Assembly (NCBI GenBank): GCA_964598695.1
Contig: CAZRDB010000206.1
Span: 1-8,295 of the forward strand
DNA from: CAZRDB01 sp964598695
GTDB lineage: Bacteria > Armatimonadota > Zipacnadia > UBA1398
Direction of reading: 5' to 3'
DNA length: 8,295 nt
Both the position numbers and the translations under genes were made by a program. Below the pieces are notes generated by a model. That model had not been told where the DNA came from, made no database searches, and saw only the letters and a list, made by a program, of their open reading frames with translations. Within the stretch, counting starts at the first letter, position 1. The number at the start of each line of letters is the position of its first letter. This document shows positions 1 to 6,524 of this stretch, one piece after another.

Positions 1-236
1 CCGAGCAGCGCCGCCAGCCCGACCGACTTGGGCGGGAGGGGCTCCTCGCGTGGCGCGGCGGGACGCGGCGTGCGCCCGAGGCGCGGTTCGGCGCCCGCGC
101 GCGGTGGGGCGATCGCCGGCGCGAGCTGCGGGGCCGCCGGGTCGAGGGGGACCAGTGCGGGCCGGAGTTCGGCGCCGCAGCTCGCGCAGAAGCGGCGATC
201 CGATTCCTGCAGCGCGCCGCATGACGGACACTCCAC
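1..236 (-). CDS. Zinc-ribbon protein with predicted membrane segment, partial (N-terminus only)
   Basis: This reading frame has no stop from a GTG codon at 236-234 to the left edge, so about 79 residues are visible. The protein opens with a zinc ribbon (Cys3, Cys6, Cys17, Cys20, pattern CPSCG...FCASCG). A linker rich in Pro, Ala and Arg follows (about 22-69), then Lys70 and a hydrophobic run (KSVGLAALLG) that looks like the start of a membrane helix. A GGGGAGG ribosome site lies 9 bases before the GTG, and the start is only 3 bases after the stop of the upstream gene, so it is almost certainly the third gene of the operon. The layout matches the N-terminus of the protease at the operon's head (zinc ribbon, Pro-rich linker, membrane segment near residue 75). 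The function is unknown because the main domain lies outside the window. The GTG start is inferred from the ribosome site and the position of the zinc ribbon. Confidence 0.75.
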   Translation of the reverse strand, partial: MECPSCGALQESDRRFCASCGAELRPALVPLDPAAPQLAPAIAPPRAGAEPRLGRTPRPAAPREEPLPPKSVGLAALL

Positions 237-239
237 GGC

Positions 240-2636
240 CTACCGCCTCCCCTCGGGGCCCAACGCGCGAACGTCGCGCCCGCAGCGGGCGCAGAAGCCC
301 CAGTCGGGCTCCAGTTCCCGTCCGCAGCCGGGGCAAAACCGGTCGTCCCGCGGTGCGGGCCCGTCGCCCTCCTCAAAGGGAGACCGGTAGGCCGTGCCGG
401 CATCGGCCGAGGGCAGGGCGACGGTGAAGGTCGCCTCGCCGAGCGGGGTGGCCTCGAGCAGCTCGCGCGCGGGGCCGGGCAGTGCCGGCCGCTCCTCCGG
501 CGGGCTGCGGAACTCCTCGCCCCCGTAGCCCGCGCGCAGGTCGGCAAGCTCGGTGGCTGGCAACGCGGTCCAGCGGGCCTCGTGCAGCAGGCGCCGGACG
601 AGGCTCGCGGGGGGGACGGACTCCGAGCGCACGCGACCGTAGTCGAGAGTCCCGCCTCCGCGGAGTGCGACCGTCACCCGCGCCTGGCCGAGCGCGACCC
701 GCTGGAGCGAGTAGTCTTGCAGGTTGGGGAGGGGCAGGAGGTCGTAGTCGCCCAGTTCGGGGTTCGCGAGCAGCAGGCGGTAGCTCGTGAGCACATAGCA
801 GCCGGGCACGGCGTCGGCGAGGAACTCGCCGGGCAGCGGGACTTGGCCGACGAACAGCATGTCGAACACCCACCAGTAGTGCTCCATGAGGCCGCGCGAC
901 CCGAGCTTGAGGGCGTCCTCGGGCGTGAGGGCCGCCGCCGGCAGCGCGCCGCGGACCAGAGCGTCGAAGGTGTTCTGGAAGAAGGCGTTGCGGTGGGCGC
1001 CGCCTCGGGCCAGCAACCGCGCGACGACCCCGGAGAGGTCGTCCTGCAGGTCGGCGAGGAGCGCCAGGGCGGCCCGATCGGTGGAATCGAGATGGACCGC
1101 GAGCCAAGCATCCCGCACCGCGTCGCCCAGGAGGTGGAGGCGGGTCTCATCCGGGTTCTCGAGCGATTCCGCCAAGAGCGCGTCGGTTCGCCGCCGGAGG
1201 GCCGCCGCGGCGACGGCGGCATCGGCCGAGCCCTGCTCCCCCGCGAGCGCGCGCAGCCGGTCGGCGACCTCAACGAACCGGCCGGTGAGCCCGGCATCGG
1301 TTGCGTCGGGCAGGGCCTCGCGGCCCGGGGCGTCGGCGAGGATCGCCTCGCGCGCGTGGTCGAAGCGTCCATCGGCGGCTGCCAGCTCGGCGAGCTGCAC
1401 GCGAGCCCAGAGGGGCGCGCGGGCGAGGAAGCCGTCGAGCAGGGCTGTCGCGTGGACCGCCGGGCCGTCGTCGCCGAAGCCGCGGGCGTGGAGCCCGAGC
1501 AGGCGGTCGATGCCGTGCGCGGCCGAACCGTAGTCGCGGCTGGTCAGGCCGTGGATCGCGAGCAACACGCCGCCGACGAGCAGGAGCGGCCCGGGGTCTC
1601 GGGAGTCGTCGGCCCGCTCGAGGAACGCGCGCGCCGCCGTCTGGAAGAAGCGGCGCTGGGCCTCGGGGAGCGCCGTGGCGGAGAGGGCCGCGACCTCGTG
1701 CCAGCCCTTCGCCCGCGGCCCCTCGGAGAGGAACCGAGGCAGGGCCTGCCCGAGCAGCTTCCCGGCCGAGGCGAGGAGCGGGCGCTCCCGGAGGGCCATC
1801 GCCGCCTGCCACACCGCCAAGCCGGGCAGGTCGAGGTGGAGGTAGGCGATCCCGAGCGTGACGTGGAGTTCGGGGGTCGAGAACCGCCCCTCGGTGATCG
1901 CCCGACGGAGCGGCACGACGGCCTCGCGGGGCTCGCCGCGGGCGAGGAGCGTCCGGCCGAGGAGATAGTGGACCTCGCCATCCTGCGGGTCGGCCTCGGC
2001 CAGGGGCCGCAGCAGCAGCTCTGCCTCCCGGTAGCGCCCCGCGGCGAGCGCGTCCTTCGCTGAGGAGACCTCGCGCGCCGGGCGGTGCGGCCCCGCGGCC
2101 GGCGGCACGCGGACGGTCACATGAAGCGAGCCGGTCTCGCCCAGGCCGTCGGGGAGTCCCGCGCCGCGCACCTCGAAGACGGAGCCGTCGGCCACCCGGG
2201 GCGGGATCTCGACTGCGACGCGTCCGGCCGGCGTCCGCAGGACGCGGCGCACGCCCGCGCGGGCCTCGAGCGGCGTGAGCGTGCAGGTCATGTACAGGTC
2301 CATCCCGACCACGCGGGTCCCGCCGCGAGGATCGGGGTACACGGTGAGGGTCAGGTCGCCGACACGATCGACGCCCGGCAACGCGATCCCGTGGCTCGGC
2401 ACCGGAACGCGGGCGCCGTGGCTGAGACCGGCCGGAAGCAGCAGTTCCAGCTCCTTCGGCTCGGCGATGAGACCCGTGCCGGCGCAGTGGCGGCAGGCGG
2501 CCTCGCCGGCCGACCCCGAGCCCTCGCACGCGGGGCACCAGCGCTCGGGGCGGGGCATGCGGAGGACGATCCCTCCGCCGGCGAGAAGCTCCGGCGCGAC
2601 CACCCAGGGCCACTCGATGTCGATCGTGCGCGTCAT
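240..2636 (-). CDS. DnaJ-like substrate-binding core without J domain, fused to TPR-like repeats, a PH-like region and a zinc ribbon
   Basis: A 798-residue protein. Residues 34-54 hold two CxxCxGxG-type motifs (Cys34, Cys37, Cys48, Cys51), half the four found in DnaJ. Residues 61-178 resemble the two C-terminal substrate-binding domains of DnaJ: LLLPAGLSHGARVPVP, GDLTLTVYPDP, then TPLEARAGVRR, VEIPPRVADGSVFEVRGAGLP and GSLHVTVRVP. Only 33 residues precede the zinc finger, so the J domain and its HPD motif are absent. Residues 188 to about 545 are helical; 190-290 look like TPR units and the rest are more degenerate. Residues about 595-690 (CYVLTSYRLLL, then a strand-rich stretch ending in a helix) suggest a bacterial PH/GRAM-like fold; this is inference. 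A zinc ribbon closes the protein (Cys768, 771, 782, 785). No signal peptide or clear membrane helix is seen, so it is probably cytoplasmic. The ATG overlaps the protease stop as ATGA, implying translational coupling. It may be a client-binding adaptor unable to stimulate Hsp70 through a J domain. Confidence 0.88.
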   Translation of the reverse strand: MTRTIDIEWPWVVAPELLAGGGIVLRMPRPERWCPACEGSGSAGEAACRHCAGTGLIAEPKELELLLPAGLSHGARVPVPSHGIALPGVDRVGDLTLTVYPDPRGGTRVVGMDLYMTCTLTPLEARAGVRRVLRTPAGRVAVEIPPRVADGSVFEVRGAGLPDGLGETGSLHVTVRVPPAAGPHRPAREVSSAKDALAAGRYREAELLLRPLAEADPQDGEVHYLLGRTLLARGEPREAVVPLRRAITEGRFSTPELHVTLGIAYLHLDLPGLAVWQAAMALRERPLLASAGKLLGQALPRFLSEGPRAKGWHEVAALSATALPEAQRRFFQTAARAFLERADDSRDPGPLLLVGGVLLAIHGLTSRDYGSAAHGIDRLLGLHARGFGDDGPAVHATALLDGFLARAPLWARVQLAELAAADGRFDHAREAILADAPGREALPDATDAGLTGRFVEVADRLRALAGEQGSADAAVAAAALRRRTDALLAESLENPDETRLHLLGDAVRDAWLAVHLDSTDRAALALLADLQDDLSGVVARLLARGGAHRNAFFQNTFDALVRGALPAAALTPEDALKLGSRGLMEHYWWVFDMLFVGQVPLPGEFLADAVPGCYVLTSYRLLLANPELGDYDLLPLPNLQDYSLQRVALGQARVTVALRGGGTLDYGRVRSESVPPASLVRRLLHEARWTALPATELADLRAGYGGEEFRSPPEERPALPGPARELLEATPLGEATFTVALPSADAGTAYRSPFEEGDGPAPRDDRFCPGCGRELEPDWGFCARCGRDVRALGPEGRR
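246..252 (-). promoter_or_regulatory. Ribosome binding site supporting a GTG start
   Basis: On the minus strand this reads GGGGAGG, 9 bases before the GTG at 236-234 and inside the last codons of the upstream gene. It is the main support for starting the partial zinc-ribbon gene at GTG. Confidence 0.6.
2633..2636 (-). promoter_or_regulatory. ATGA stop-start overlap (translational coupling)
   Basis: The TGA of the protease gene (2635-2633) overlaps the ATG of the DnaJ-like gene (2636-2634). A G-rich stretch reading GGGGGA lies 5 bases before the ATG and could serve as a weak ribosome site. This arrangement usually means the two proteins are made together. Confidence 0.75.
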
Positions 2637-3976
2637 CGCGATCCCCCGGTGAGCAGTTCCGTCGCCCGCTCGGCCGGGACCGCCCCCGCGATCTTCTCCC
2701 CGGCGACTCCCGCGTTGATCCCGACGACCAGGCCCTGGCTCGTCACGAGCGGCCCGCCGGAGTAGCCGCCGAGGATCGGCGCGCTGTGCTCGATGAGGAG
2801 AACGCGGCCGGTGTCGTCGCGTTGCAGCCGCGTGATGTTGCCCCGGACGAAGCTGGGGGCTGGTCCGCTCGAGCCGGCCTGGAGACTGGTCCCGAGCGGG
2901 AAGCCGACCGACAGCACCTCGGCCGTCTCCACGATGTCCTCCGATCGGCCCAGACTCAGCGGCGTGAGTCGCACCCCGCCGGGGTCGAGCCGCAGGAGGG
3001 CGAGGTCGCCCGCGAGGGTCTCCATCGATGCGGCGCCATCCTGCGCGTCGGTCGGGCGGCGCGGCGCCCAGACCAGGCCCGCCTCGCACACCCGGGCCGC
3101 CGGGCCGCCGGAATCGAGTACGGCGCCGATCCGTGCCGACTCCCCGTAGGCCGCGACGTGGGCGTTGGTCACGATGAGACCGTCCTCCGAGACGATGATC
3201 CCCGTCCCCTCGCCAACCCACCCATCGCCGCGGTCGACCACCAGGAAGACTACGCCGCGGGAGAGCCGGTTTCGTGTCTCGAGGGGGAGCGCGCCGGCGG
3301 GGCCCCCGGGGGCGGATTCCCCGACCTCTGCCCGGCCCATACCCTCCGCGGGACCGGCGACGAGGCCCTCGACCTTGCTCTCCCCCGCGCTCAGCAGCCC
3401 GCCGAGCGCCTCGGGTCGGGGGAGCTGGCGGGCGAGGCGCGCATCGGCTTCGCGGGCGGCGCGGCCGGCCATCACGGCGGCCAGGACGACGGAGACCAGC
3501 ACCACCAGGAGGGGCGCTTGGACGAGGATCTGGAACGCGGGGACGATCGCCGCCCACTCGCCGCGGGGCTCGCGTAGCTCGAGTGCGGCGCGGCGTGCGG
3601 CTCCGGCCGCGTGGAGCGCGGCCACAACGTTCGAGAGCACCGGCACGAGCCACCAGGTGAGCGCAAGCGCAACGGCTACGCCGATGTGGCCGACGTAGGC
3701 CTGGCCGGCGCCGGGGAAGAGCGCGCTCAACAGGCACGCGACCCAGACGCGCGGCGTGGGGCCGGCGTAGGGGGCGGAGGGCGGCCCGACACGCCCCGGC
3801 GGAGCCCCGAGCGTCGGCTCCGGCGCGAGCGGCTGGTGCTCGGGGTCGGGCACGGTCGTCGCCAGGGCGTTTGTGCGAGGCGGCGGCGTCCCACGCGCGA
3901 CCGTCGCGCCGCAGTGCGGGCAGACGGCCGCGGTCGGCAGCAAGGCTCTCCCGCAGTGTGGGCAGGTTCCGCGCAC
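2633..3976 (-). CDS. Membrane-anchored trypsin/HtrA-like serine protease with N-terminal zinc ribbon
   Basis: With the GTG start at 3976-3974 the protein has 447 residues. A zinc ribbon comes first (Cys5, Cys8, Cys19, Cys22), then a Pro-rich linker (about 30-75). Three hydrophobic segments follow, at about 77-94 (LFPGAGQAYVG, similar to TM2-type proteins), 97-122 and 142-170. The Arg-rich loop between the second and third (AARRAALELREPRGE) suits the cytoplasm, which puts the zinc ribbon inside and the protease outside the membrane. The peptidase domain spans about 235-440: GEGTGIIVSEDGLIVTNAHV with His273, AGDLALLRL with Asp324, and GGYSGGPL with Ser406, the full S1 triad. Oddities are Tyr in place of the usual Asn before the Ser, an enlarged loop between His and Asp (about 51 residues), and no PDZ domain after the catalytic domain. 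It heads the operon and overlaps the DnaJ-like gene by 4 bp. It probably cleaves envelope proteins; the substrates are unknown. Confidence 0.9.
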   Translation of the reverse strand: MRGTCPHCGRALLPTAAVCPHCGATVARGTPPPRTNALATTVPDPEHQPLAPEPTLGAPPGRVGPPSAPYAGPTPRVWVACLLSALFPGAGQAYVGHIGVAVALALTWWLVPVLSNVVAALHAAGAARRAALELREPRGEWAAIVPAFQILVQAPLLVVLVSVVLAAVMAGRAAREADARLARQLPRPEALGGLLSAGESKVEGLVAGPAEGMGRAEVGESAPGGPAGALPLETRNRLSRGVVFLVVDRGDGWVGEGTGIIVSEDGLIVTNAHVAAYGESARIGAVLDSGGPAARVCEAGLVWAPRRPTDAQDGAASMETLAGDLALLRLDPGGVRLTPLSLGRSEDIVETAEVLSVGFPLGTSLQAGSSGPAPSFVRGNITRLQRDDTGRVLLIEHSAPILGGYSGGPLVTSQGLVVGINAGVAGEKIAGAVPAERATELLTGGSR

Positions 3977-3982
3977 GCTCCG

Positions 3983-3988
3983 CCTCCC
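3983..3988 (-). promoter_or_regulatory. Ribosome binding site defining the GTG start of the protease
   Basis: On the minus strand this reads GGGAGG, 6 bases before the GTG at 3976-3974. The same frame is open further upstream with an ATG at 4159, but that would add 61 residues overlapping the divergent hydrolase gene, with no zinc ribbon or signal in them. The GTG is therefore preferred. Confidence 0.75.
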
Positions 3989-4074
3989 AGGGCTCTGAGT
4001 GGTGACTGTGTTCGGTCGGCCGCGTCCCGCCTCCTCGTGCAGGCCGCTCGTGCTCGCCGGCGAATGGTCGACTA

Positions 4075-4091
4075 CGGCCTCTCTCAGGCCG
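4075..4091 (+). repeat. Small inverted repeat just before the hydrolase ribosome site
   Basis: The arms CGGCCT (4075-4080) and AGGCCG (4086-4091) are perfect complements around a 5-base loop (CTCTC). In the mRNA they would form a GC-rich hairpin ending 2 bases before the GGGAGG ribosome site. It could shape translation or serve as a protein site, but a 6-bp stem may also arise by chance in DNA this GC-rich. Confidence 0.35.
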
Positions 4092-4093
4092 AA

Positions 4094-4099
4094 GGGAGG
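4094..4099 (+). promoter_or_regulatory. Ribosome binding site selecting the hydrolase start
   Basis: GGGAGG lies 4 bases before the ATG at 4104. Another in-frame ATG at 3999 would add 35 residues and bury the signal peptide, so the 4104 start is chosen. Confidence 0.7.
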
Positions 4100-4103
4100 T
4101 CGC

Positions 4104-6071
4104 ATGCGACGCTGCACGCTCGCGCTCGCCGTTGTGAGTGCGCTCCTGGTGGGCGGCACCCACGGCCAGGAGGGCGACCCGAGGGCCGCCCTGCGGGGGC
4201 AGGCCGACGCCCTGGCGCAGGCGACGCTCGAGGCGCAGCGCGACCTCGACCCGTCGAGCCCCTACGCGCGTGACTGCCTGGCCCTCGCGAAGCTCCACTG
4301 GGAGCGCGCGGGGCGGTTGCTGCTGGGGGAGTGGGGCGACCCGGGCATCACGGTCGAGGGCGAACTCGCGGCCGGCGAGCAGGCGCTTGCTTGGCTCGCG
4401 GCGGGCGCGAAGCCCCATGAGGGAGTCACCGGCCGGAACCTGACCTTCGCGTACGAGGCGGAGAACGACCGCTCGGTGCAGCCCTACTTCCTCTACGTGC
4501 CCACCGGCTACCGGCCGGACCGACCCGCGCCGCTGCTGGTCTACCTCCACGGCTGGGTGCCGGAGACCGACAAGCTCTCACCGTGGTTCATCGGCGAGGC
4601 CATGTTCCCGCAGTTCGACCGCGCCGGGTGCCTGTTCCTCCAGCCACACGGGCGGGGCAACACCGACTTCCAGGGCGTGGGCGAGCAGGACGTGCTCCGG
4701 ACGATCGACCTGGTCTCGCGGCTCTACGCGGTCGACCCGGAGCGGGTGTACCTCGCGGGCAACTCGATGGGCGGCTACGGCGCCTACTGCATCGGCCTGC
4801 ACCACCCCGACCGCTTCGCGGCACTCGGGGCCGCCTGCGCTCAGTCCGACTACTACGCGTGGTACGGTCTCGATCGCGGCGAGGTGGCGCCGTTCAAGCG
4901 GGCGATGTACGAGCAGTCGAACCCGCTCGACCTGTTCGCCAACGCGCGGGCGCTGCCGATCCTGGTCCAGCACGGCGCCCAGGACCCGCTCGTGAGTCCT
5001 GGCTTCGCCGGGATCGCCGGCCGCGAGTTGGCGCGCCTCGGCTACGAGCACGAGGTGCGCCTCATCGAGGGCGGCCGGCACGAGATCTACTTCGCGGACA
5101 GCTACTTCGAGCGGCTGCTCGCCTTCTGCGACGCGCGCCGGGTGCGCCGTCTGCCTCGCGCGGTGAGCTGGCGGACCTACACGCTCGACACGGCGGGCGC
5201 GTACTGGGTGCGCGTGGAGGCCATCGAGCAGTGGGGCCGGGTCGCCTCGATCGATGCGACGATCGAGGGCGACGCGGTCCGGCTCGCCTGCGGCAACGTC
5301 GCGCGCGTGGGGCTCCTCGGCGATGCCATGGCCGAGCTGGGCGTCGCGCGCGTGCTGGAGGGAGGGGCCGAGAGGGCGCTGCCCGAGCCGGGCCCGGACG
5401 GGTGGTGCGGGGTCGACCTCGTCGCCCGCCCGGAGACTTCGCTCGCCAAGAGACCAGGGCTCTGCGGCCCGATCCGCGCGGTCTTCGAGCGGCCGTTCCT
5501 GTGCGTCTACGGGACGCGGGGCGGAGCGGGAGACCAGGATCCGCTGCTGATCCGGTTCTCGAGCGAGTGGTGGCGGTTCTGCGAGGGCGTGCCGATGCTT
5601 GTGGGGCCGCGCGAGGGCAACTGGACGGCCGAGTGGGCGATCCCGGACACCGCGGTGACGCCGGAGATCGAGGCCGCCTACAGCCTGGTCCTCTTCGGGA
5701 CGCCGGCCACGAACGGCTACCTCGCCGGGATCGCCGACGGCCTGCCGGTGCGGTTCCTGGAGGACGGCTACGGGGTGGGGGAGACGGAGGTGCGCGGACC
5801 CGGTCTGGGCGCGTGGTTCTGCTACCCCAACCCCCGCGCGCCGGAGCGGATGGTCCTCTCGATCTCGGGCGAGCCGTGGGGCGGAGGCTACAGCCTTGTC
5901 ACGCGGTTCGCGCACCGGTACGATCTGCTGCCGGACTTCATCGTGTTCGAGCCGACCTTCGACGCGGACGACACGAACCGCTACCGCGCCGCCGGGTTCT
6001 TCGGCCAGGGCTGGGAGCTGCGGGAGATCGACACGCAGCCGGCGTCCGATGGAGCCCCCGCGGCGCCCTGA
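4104..6071 (+). CDS. Secreted alpha/beta hydrolase, prolyl-oligopeptidase/esterase type, with an extra C-terminal domain
   Basis: A 655-residue protein. Two arginines and a hydrophobic core at residues 4-18 form a signal peptide, with cleavage likely after the THG at 19-21, so the enzyme is exported. A short helical segment follows (about 25-105). The alpha/beta hydrolase domain spans about 113-345: LLVYLHGW (oxyanion region), nucleophile Ser221 in GNSMGGYG, Asp294 in GAQDPL and His326 in GGRHEIYF, so the triad is complete. Residues about 350-645 form a second domain with RPGLCGPIRAVFERPFLCVYGT, YSLVLFGTPATNGYL and GLPVRFLEDGYG. From memory, similar motifs follow S9-like hydrolase domains in planctomycete-type proteins, but I know no assigned role for this part. 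The likely activity is hydrolysis of an ester or peptide bond outside the cytoplasm; sequence alone does not separate esterase from peptidase. It is divergent from the protease operon, and ndk follows after 16 bases. Confidence 0.9.
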   Translation: MRRCTLALAVVSALLVGGTHGQEGDPRAALRGQADALAQATLEAQRDLDPSSPYARDCLALAKLHWERAGRLLLGEWGDPGITVEGELAAGEQALAWLAAGAKPHEGVTGRNLTFAYEAENDRSVQPYFLYVPTGYRPDRPAPLLVYLHGWVPETDKLSPWFIGEAMFPQFDRAGCLFLQPHGRGNTDFQGVGEQDVLRTIDLVSRLYAVDPERVYLAGNSMGGYGAYCIGLHHPDRFAALGAACAQSDYYAWYGLDRGEVAPFKRAMYEQSNPLDLFANARALPILVQHGAQDPLVSPGFAGIAGRELARLGYEHEVRLIEGGRHEIYFADSYFERLLAFCDARRVRRLPRAVSWRTYTLDTAGAYWVRVEAIEQWGRVASIDATIEGDAVRLACGNVARVGLLGDAMAELGVARVLEGGAERALPEPGPDGWCGVDLVARPETSLAKRPGLCGPIRAVFERPFLCVYGTRGGAGDQDPLLIRFSSEWWRFCEGVPMLVGPREGNWTAEWAIPDTAVTPEIEAAYSLVLFGTPATNGYLAGIADGLPVRFLEDGYGVGETEVRGPGLGAWFCYPNPRAPERMVLSISGEPWGGGYSLVTRFAHRYDLLPDFIVFEPTFDADDTNRYRAAGFFGQGWELREIDTQPASDGAPAAP

Positions 6072-6087
6072 GAGGGAACGTCACAGC

Positions 6088-6501
6088 ATGGCAGTCGAGC
6101 GCACGCTCACGATCATCAAGCCGGACTCGTTCGCGGCCCGTCACGTGGGGGAGATCGTCCAGGTCTACGAGGAGAACGGGCTCGCGATCGAGGCGACCGT
6201 CGTCACCCGCCTGAGCCGCGAGAGGGCCGGGCGGTTCTACGCCGAGCACGCGGGGAAGCCGTTCTTCGAGTCCCTGCTCGAGTTCATGACCGCCGGCCCC
6301 GTCATGGCGCTCGCGCTCTCGGGCGAGAACGCCGTCGCGCGGATCCGCGAGATCCACGGCGACACCGACCCGGCCCTCGCCGCCGAGGGGACCGTCCGGG
6401 CGCGCTTCGGCGCCGACAAGACCCACAACGCCGTTCACGCCTCGGCCACGCTCGAGGACGCGGCGCGTGAGGTGCCGTTCTTCTTCCCGGAGCTGGGCTA
6501 G
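6088..6501 (+). CDS. ndk: Nucleoside diphosphate kinase
   Basis: A 137-residue protein of the usual bacterial length. It moves the terminal phosphate from a nucleoside triphosphate (normally ATP) to nucleoside diphosphates through a phosphohistidine intermediate, balancing cytoplasmic NTP and dNTP pools. Visible family motifs are ERTLTIIKPD near the N-terminus (Lys11 for phosphate binding), GPVMALALSGENAV (70-83), GDTDPALAAEGTVRARFG (91-108) and NAVHASAT with catalytic His117, ending in AAREVPFFF. The usual HGSDS around the active-site histidine reads HASAT here, a mild departure. A GAGGGA ribosome site lies 10 bases before the ATG. The gene follows the hydrolase stop by 16 bases, probably on the same transcript, though the two have no evident functional link. 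Its 3' end faces that of the deacetylase gene, 13 bases away. Confidence 0.97.
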   Translation: MAVERTLTIIKPDSFAARHVGEIVQVYEENGLAIEATVVTRLSRERAGRFYAEHAGKPFFESLLEFMTAGPVMALALSGENAVARIREIHGDTDPALAAEGTVRARFGADKTHNAVHASATLEDAAREVPFFFPELG

Positions 6502-6510
6502 CGCGGAGGA

Positions 6511-6524
6511 CCCCCTACCGGGGG
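6511..6524. terminator. Weak inverted repeat between convergent genes, possible terminator
   Basis: CCCCC (6511-6515) and GGGGG (6520-6524) flank a 4-base loop (TACC), forming a short GC-only hairpin that overlaps the stop codon of the deacetylase gene and lies just after ndk. No T-run follows on either strand, so a classic intrinsic terminator is not supported. Confidence 0.25.

Larger units (their letters stand above)
3977..4103. other. Divergent intergenic region (promoter region of both operons)
   Basis: This 127-bp stretch separates the start of the minus-strand protease operon from the plus-strand hydrolase/ndk pair, so it should hold promoters for both directions. It contains both ribosome sites and a small inverted repeat at 4075-4091. 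I see no convincing -35/-10 pair on either strand and no obvious operator apart from that repeat. The start points therefore cannot be placed. Confidence 0.55.

Noticed and set aside
582..2063. Plus-strand open frame of 493 codons
   Set aside because: It lies antisense to the DnaJ-like gene, whose domains are clear. Its translation has no recognisable motif and only GC-driven composition.
3999..4103. Earlier ATG for the hydrolase
   Set aside because: It would place 35 mostly polar residues before a clear signal peptide, and the GGGAGG ribosome site fits the ATG at 4104.
2637..4550. The minus-strand frame of the DnaJ-like gene stays open far upstream, to an ATG at 4550
   Set aside because: The extra translation is Arg/Pro-rich low-complexity sequence lying opposite the protease in another frame and opposite the hydrolase. 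The ATG at 2636 overlaps the protease stop and begins the recognisable protein. The long open frame is an effect of high GC.
4578..5915. Minus-strand open frame of 445 codons inside the hydrolase gene
   Set aside because: It is a shadow of the plus-strand hydrolase, which has a complete catalytic triad and signal peptide. The antisense translation is rich in Arg, Glu and Val without domains.
6502..6524. Intrinsic bidirectional terminator between ndk and the deacetylase gene
   Set aside because: The stem is only 5 bp, overlaps a stop codon and has no T-run on either side, so it is kept only as a weak candidate.
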